Source of the DNA: Bacteroidales bacterium
Lineage (GTDB): Bacteria > Bacteroidota > Bacteroidia > Bacteroidales > VadinHA17
Length of the DNA: 48,780 nucleotides
Assembly (NCBI GenBank): GCA_003141525.1
Contig: PLML01000114.1
Coordinates: 1,939 to 50,718, forward strand
Direction of reading: 5' to 3'
Part shown: in pieces, positions 45,484-48,780 of the stretch
Position numbering within the stretch: the stretch's first letter is position 1
Layout of the letters: every line of letters begins with the position of its first letter
The notes under the pieces: model-generated
Told to the model about the DNA's origin: nothing
The model's input: the letters and a program-made list of their open reading frames with translations, nothing else
The model's database searches: none
Made by a program: the position numbers and the translations under genes

Positions 45484-48175
45484 TAAAAGGCATCCCTGGT
45501 AAATTTACAGACAAACCGGTTAATCCCGTAACAAAGCTATTTTCAATTTTAACTTTTACTCTTAAACTAATTTTTAAGATCTCAAGTTGAACATAGTCAC
45601 CATCATTTAAAGTGATCATATCCGCATCTTTTTGATTCATCAGCACAAATGGTTCCTGAATTCTCTGTAATATGGAGGAACTGACGGAACTAAGCTCATC
45701 GCTTCCAAATATCTTGTATACAGGAACAATCAGCCATTCATCTTTCTGAACTTCTGTGATCCCTTTGGCCTGATTGAAATAAATATTTTTGCTTCCTCCG
45801 GACGGTTCAATAAGTCTGACTCCCGGGTCGCCTCCTTTCATGGAGGCATCAGGTTCATCAAGATAATTATACATAGCCTGCACAGAGTTCCATCCTGGTG
45901 TCCAGTAAAACGGAACAAGTGATGAAGGTGGATTTTCCTGTTGTCCCTCCATGCTGAAGGATAAAGGGGAATCCAGATCCTGTGAAAGTTTTGGTTCACT
46001 TACAGTAATATTCGCATTCATTGCAGTCCTGCCGCTGTAACGCATTGTCTGTCTTGGTATCTTCGAGTTCAGCATCCGGAAGTCTGCATCAGGCATGTAT
46101 TTCTTTAACTTTGAGAATAGAGGCAATTCATTAACCAGAGAATCAACAACATCGTCCAACCTGTTCCATGAAACAGAATTATTTTCGTCGCTGATCTTTA
46201 AAAAATTCTCTATCCATCTCCAGCTTTCCTTTACCTGGTTTTTACTGTAAATTGCTTTATAAAAACGTTGAGCGCGACCTTCATTATTCACAATAGTACC
46301 TTCCGATTCGGCAAATGTTGCGGCGGGTAATAAAATATCAGCTTTCTGTGTTGTTTTATTAATAAGGTGGTCAAGAACAACTACGTGATTGCTTCTGTCA
46401 AACAGTTCATTGACTGATTCTTCACTTGCTCTTCTGTATAGATCATTCTCAAGTACAACAAGTGTGTCAATCTCTTTATCTTCAGCCGCCAGGACAGCCT
46501 CCTCAAATGATTTGCCTGGTAGAAATGAAAGTCCCATGCTGTTACATTCCGGCAAAACCAGACTAAGCATAACATTTGAACCAACTGAAAGAAGCGCCAT
46601 GGAAATGTTTAACGCTGAATGAATTATCCCCTCAACGCCTGAACTAACGCCGGATATGATCAACGGATTCTTTGCATTTTTCAAAGAAAGTGCGATAATC
46701 CCGGCCAGCTTCTGAATATCTTTTCCCCAGGTTTTTACACCCGGTACTTTTTTATCCAGCTCGAGAGCAATAGCATACCCCAGATTTGCAATTTCTGCAG
46801 ATGAGGCATGAAATATGTTTTTTGAAATTTCATCAAGAGAATCATTGAAAGGGGTGGCAATAAAAATCGGACATCTGCTATCTTGTGCCAGTTCTCTTAC
46901 CGATGCATCATTCCATAATGGGATACCTTTCCCCTTTGCTTCTTTATCAGGTTCATTTCGTGCAGCCTGTCTCAAAGCAAGTGCGATCATAGGCGCCGTA
47001 TTAATCAGATCTTCGCCAAGGACCAGAATTGCATCAGCTTTTTCAATTTGTTTCAATGAAGGAGTATGTACACCGCTATTCTGTAAGAAGTCTGAAACTG
47101 TTTTGGTTAACAGGTACTCCTTTTTTGAAATGCCGTGATAAAAGCTCTCTTTACCAACCAGAGACATTAATGCAAAGTTCGACTCGAGGGATGCTCTGGG
47201 AGAACCTATTCCAATAATTTTTTTATTCCTTGAAAATAACTGATGCAGAGATGAAAGCAGCTGTTCGTTTTCAATTGGTTCCGGTTTCTTATTTTTTCCC
47301 GGACTGATCTGTGCAGTTTCAATCCGCTTTTCATCGTTTACAAATTCATAACCGAACCGGCCCCTGTCGCAAATGAAATATCTGTTAACAGCTCCATTGT
47401 ATCTGCTCATTATGCGCCTCAGGGAATCGTATCGTTCACTTGCAATTGTATTGCATCCGACACTGCAATGTACACAGACTGAAGGAGCATTTGACAGATC
47501 CCATTTGCGTGTGAAATGTCTCTTCAATGTTTTATCTGTGAAAACACCTGTGGGGCATACCTCAACAAGATTTCCGCTATATTCATTTTCAAGTGGCCCA
47601 TCCTCATGCCGCCCAAAATAAACATGATTCCTGGAGGCATAGACATTAAGATCTTTCCCTCCTGCATAATCCCTGTAGAACCTTACGCACCTGTAGCATT
47701 GAATACAACGGTTCATCTCATGACTGATGAATGGCCCCAACTCCTGATTATTATATGTCCGTTTGGGAAAATCAAAACGTCTGTAATTGTGGCCGGTCAT
47801 CACTGTCATATCCTGTAAGTGACATTCTCCCCCTTCATCACAAACAGGACAATCGTGAGGGTGATTGGTCATAAGGCTCTCAATTACAGAAGCCCTGAAT
47901 GCTTTTGCCTCAGGATCATCAACTGAAACAATCAGTCCTTCTGTTACAGGTTCCATACATGACATTACAATACGGCCTTTCGTATCATCTATATCCCTGA
48001 ATTTCTTTACCGCGCATAGCCTGCAGGCACCAACTGAACCGAGAGCAGGATGGAAACAGAAATGGGGAATGTCTATCCCAATCGAAAGACAGGACTCGAG
48101 AAGATTTTTCTCGGGTTTTACTTCATAATATTTTCCGTCTATCGTGATCTTTACCATCCTTACCTCCAGGGACAT
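45446..48175 (-). CDS. nuoG: NADH-quinone oxidoreductase subunit G; likely start at Met7 ([27 protein letters not shown])
   Basis: 909 aa; [40 protein letters not shown]7-type CVHCSVGC-X27-[34 protein letters not shown]. Confidence 0.96.
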   Translation of the reverse strand: MSLEVRMVKITIDGKYYEVKPEKNLLESCLSIGIDIPHFCFHPALGSVGACRLCAVKKFRDIDDTKGRIVMSCMEPVTEGLIVSVDDPEAKAFRASVIESLMTNHPHDCPVCDEGGECHLQDMTVMTGHNYRRFDFPKRTYNNQELGPFISHEMNRCIQCYRCVRFYRDYAGGKDLNVYASRNHVYFGRHEDGPLENEYSGNLVEVCPTGVFTDKTLKRHFTRKWDLSNAPSVCVHCSVGCNTIASERYDSLRRIMSRYNGAVNRYFICDRGRFGYEFVNDEKRIETAQISPGKNKKPEPIENEQLLSSLHQLFSRNKKIIGIGSPRASLESNFALMSLVGKESFYHGISKKEYLLTKTVSDFLQNSGVHTPSLKQIEKADAILVLGEDLINTAPMIALALRQAARNEPDKEAKGKGIPLWNDASVRELAQDSRCPIFIATPFNDSLDEISKNIFHASSAEIANLGYAIALELDKKVPGVKTWGKDIQKLAGIIALSLKNAKNPLIISGVSSGVEGIIHSALNISMALLSVGSNVMLSLVLPECNSMGLSFLPGKSFEEAVLAAEDKEIDTLVVLENDLYRRASEESVNELFDRSNHVVVLDHLINKTTQKADILLPAATFAESEGTIVNNEGRAQRFYKAIYSKNQVKESWRWIENFLKISDENNSVSWNRLDDVVDSLVNELPLFSKLKKYMPDADFRMLNSKIPRQTMRYSGRTAMNANITVSEPKLSQDLDSPLSFSMEGQQENPPSSLVPFYWTPGWNSVQAMYNYLDEPDASMKGGDPGVRLIEPSGGSKNIYFNQAKGITEVQKDEWLIVPVYKIFGSDELSSVSSSILQRIQEPFVLMNQKDADMITLNDGDYVQLEILKISLRVKVKIENSFVTGLTGLSVNLPGMPFIDIPGFGKFHKL

Positions 48176-48780
48176 TTTTTGTCAGTGATATGCTTTACAA
48201 AATCATCATGAAAATATTTCAGCCCACTTTGCAAAGGTTCAGCAGCACCAGGTGCATGAGCACAGAACGTATTACCCGGACTCATATACTTTGCATTAAA
48301 ATTCAGAAGATCAAGATATTCTATTTTGCCGGTACCCTTCTCAATTGATGCAAGCATCTTTTCAACCCATGGGAGTCCTTCGCGGCATGGAGTGCACCAA
48401 CCACAACTCTCAAGAGCAAAGAACCTTTCAACATTATGAATAAATGCGACAGGACAAGTTTTATCATCAAGGATTATCATTGTTCCGGTTCCGAGCCTGC
48501 TGCCTGCTGCGGCCACAGTCGTAAAATCCATTTTCACATCGAGATGTTCTTCAATAAGAAAGTCCGTAGAGGCTCCACCCGGCAATGCACCTCTGAATTT
48601 GTGTCCAGTTGCCATTCCCCCCGCATGCTCCTCAAGAAGTTCCCTCATGGTTATTCCCAGCGGTAGTTCCCATATCCCGGGATTTTTCACTTTTCCACTA
48701 ACTCCATAAAGTTTTGTACCACCAGTGCCTGTAAGGCTCAGTCCTTTAAACCAATCAGCTCCATTCTCCACAATATGTGA
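48160..48780 (-). CDS. nuoF: NADH-quinone oxidoreductase subunit F, partial (C-terminal part, 5' end beyond window)
   Basis: ESCGWCTPCREGLPWVEKMLASIEKG...GNTFCAHAPGAAEPLQSGLKYF (N3 cluster ligands); 16-nt overlap with nuoG ORF. Confidence 0.93.
   Translation of the reverse strand, partial: SHIVENGADWFKGLSLTGTGGTKLYGVSGKVKNPGIWELPLGITMRELLEEHAGGMATGHKFRGALPGGASTDFLIEEHLDVKMDFTTVAAAGSRLGTGTMIILDDKTCPVAFIHNVERFFALESCGWCTPCREGLPWVEKMLASIEKGTGKIEYLDLLNFNAKYMSPGNTFCAHAPGAAEPLQSGLKYFHDDFVKHITDKKCPWR

Noticed and set aside
46389-47818. Several plus-strand ORFs opposite nuoG (46389, 46815, 47029, 47373, 47516)
   Set aside because: Antisense frames of nuoG.

Overview
This window looks like Bacteroidota chromosome. 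Support: T9SS type B sorting domain, several TAnnTTTG -7 promoter elements, and a TPP-riboswitch/TonB-receptor/PnuT/thiamine pyrophosphokinase operon. From left to right it contains: rpsG (partial)-rpsL; a divergent EF-G paralogue with degenerate G motifs; a TetR-TolC-MFP-RND efflux operon with a small PII-like partner; a PhzF / RidA / D-threonine-aldolase-like / M19 dipeptidase run; a T9SS cargo protein; rhaM; a UvrD/PcrA helicase; a membrane-anchored LuxR regulator with a divergent membrane-protein gene; the thiamine uptake operon; a mixed housekeeping block; a two-gene GH36 + GH120-like glycosidase pair; a DHOD-like enzyme; an NDH-2; and a complex I operon nuoF(partial)-G-H-I-J-K-L-M-N that recalls E. 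coli-type Nuo. I found no CRISPR array, transposase, phage module, tRNA or rRNA. There is no unambiguous new multi-gene system. The most interesting signals are: the GTPase-degenerate EF-G2; a dispersed CTTTGTG/CTTAGTG-type inverted-repeat family, one copy of which forms the C-terminal tail of NuoM; two identical 27-nt palindromes 12 kb apart; a G-rich repeat shared between a coding insertion in pnuT and the leader of an MGMT gene; a triple operator-like array between the luxR-like gene and its divergent neighbour; and a TetR operator candidate inside a well-formed promoter. All homology statements come from motif recognition and memory, not from searches.
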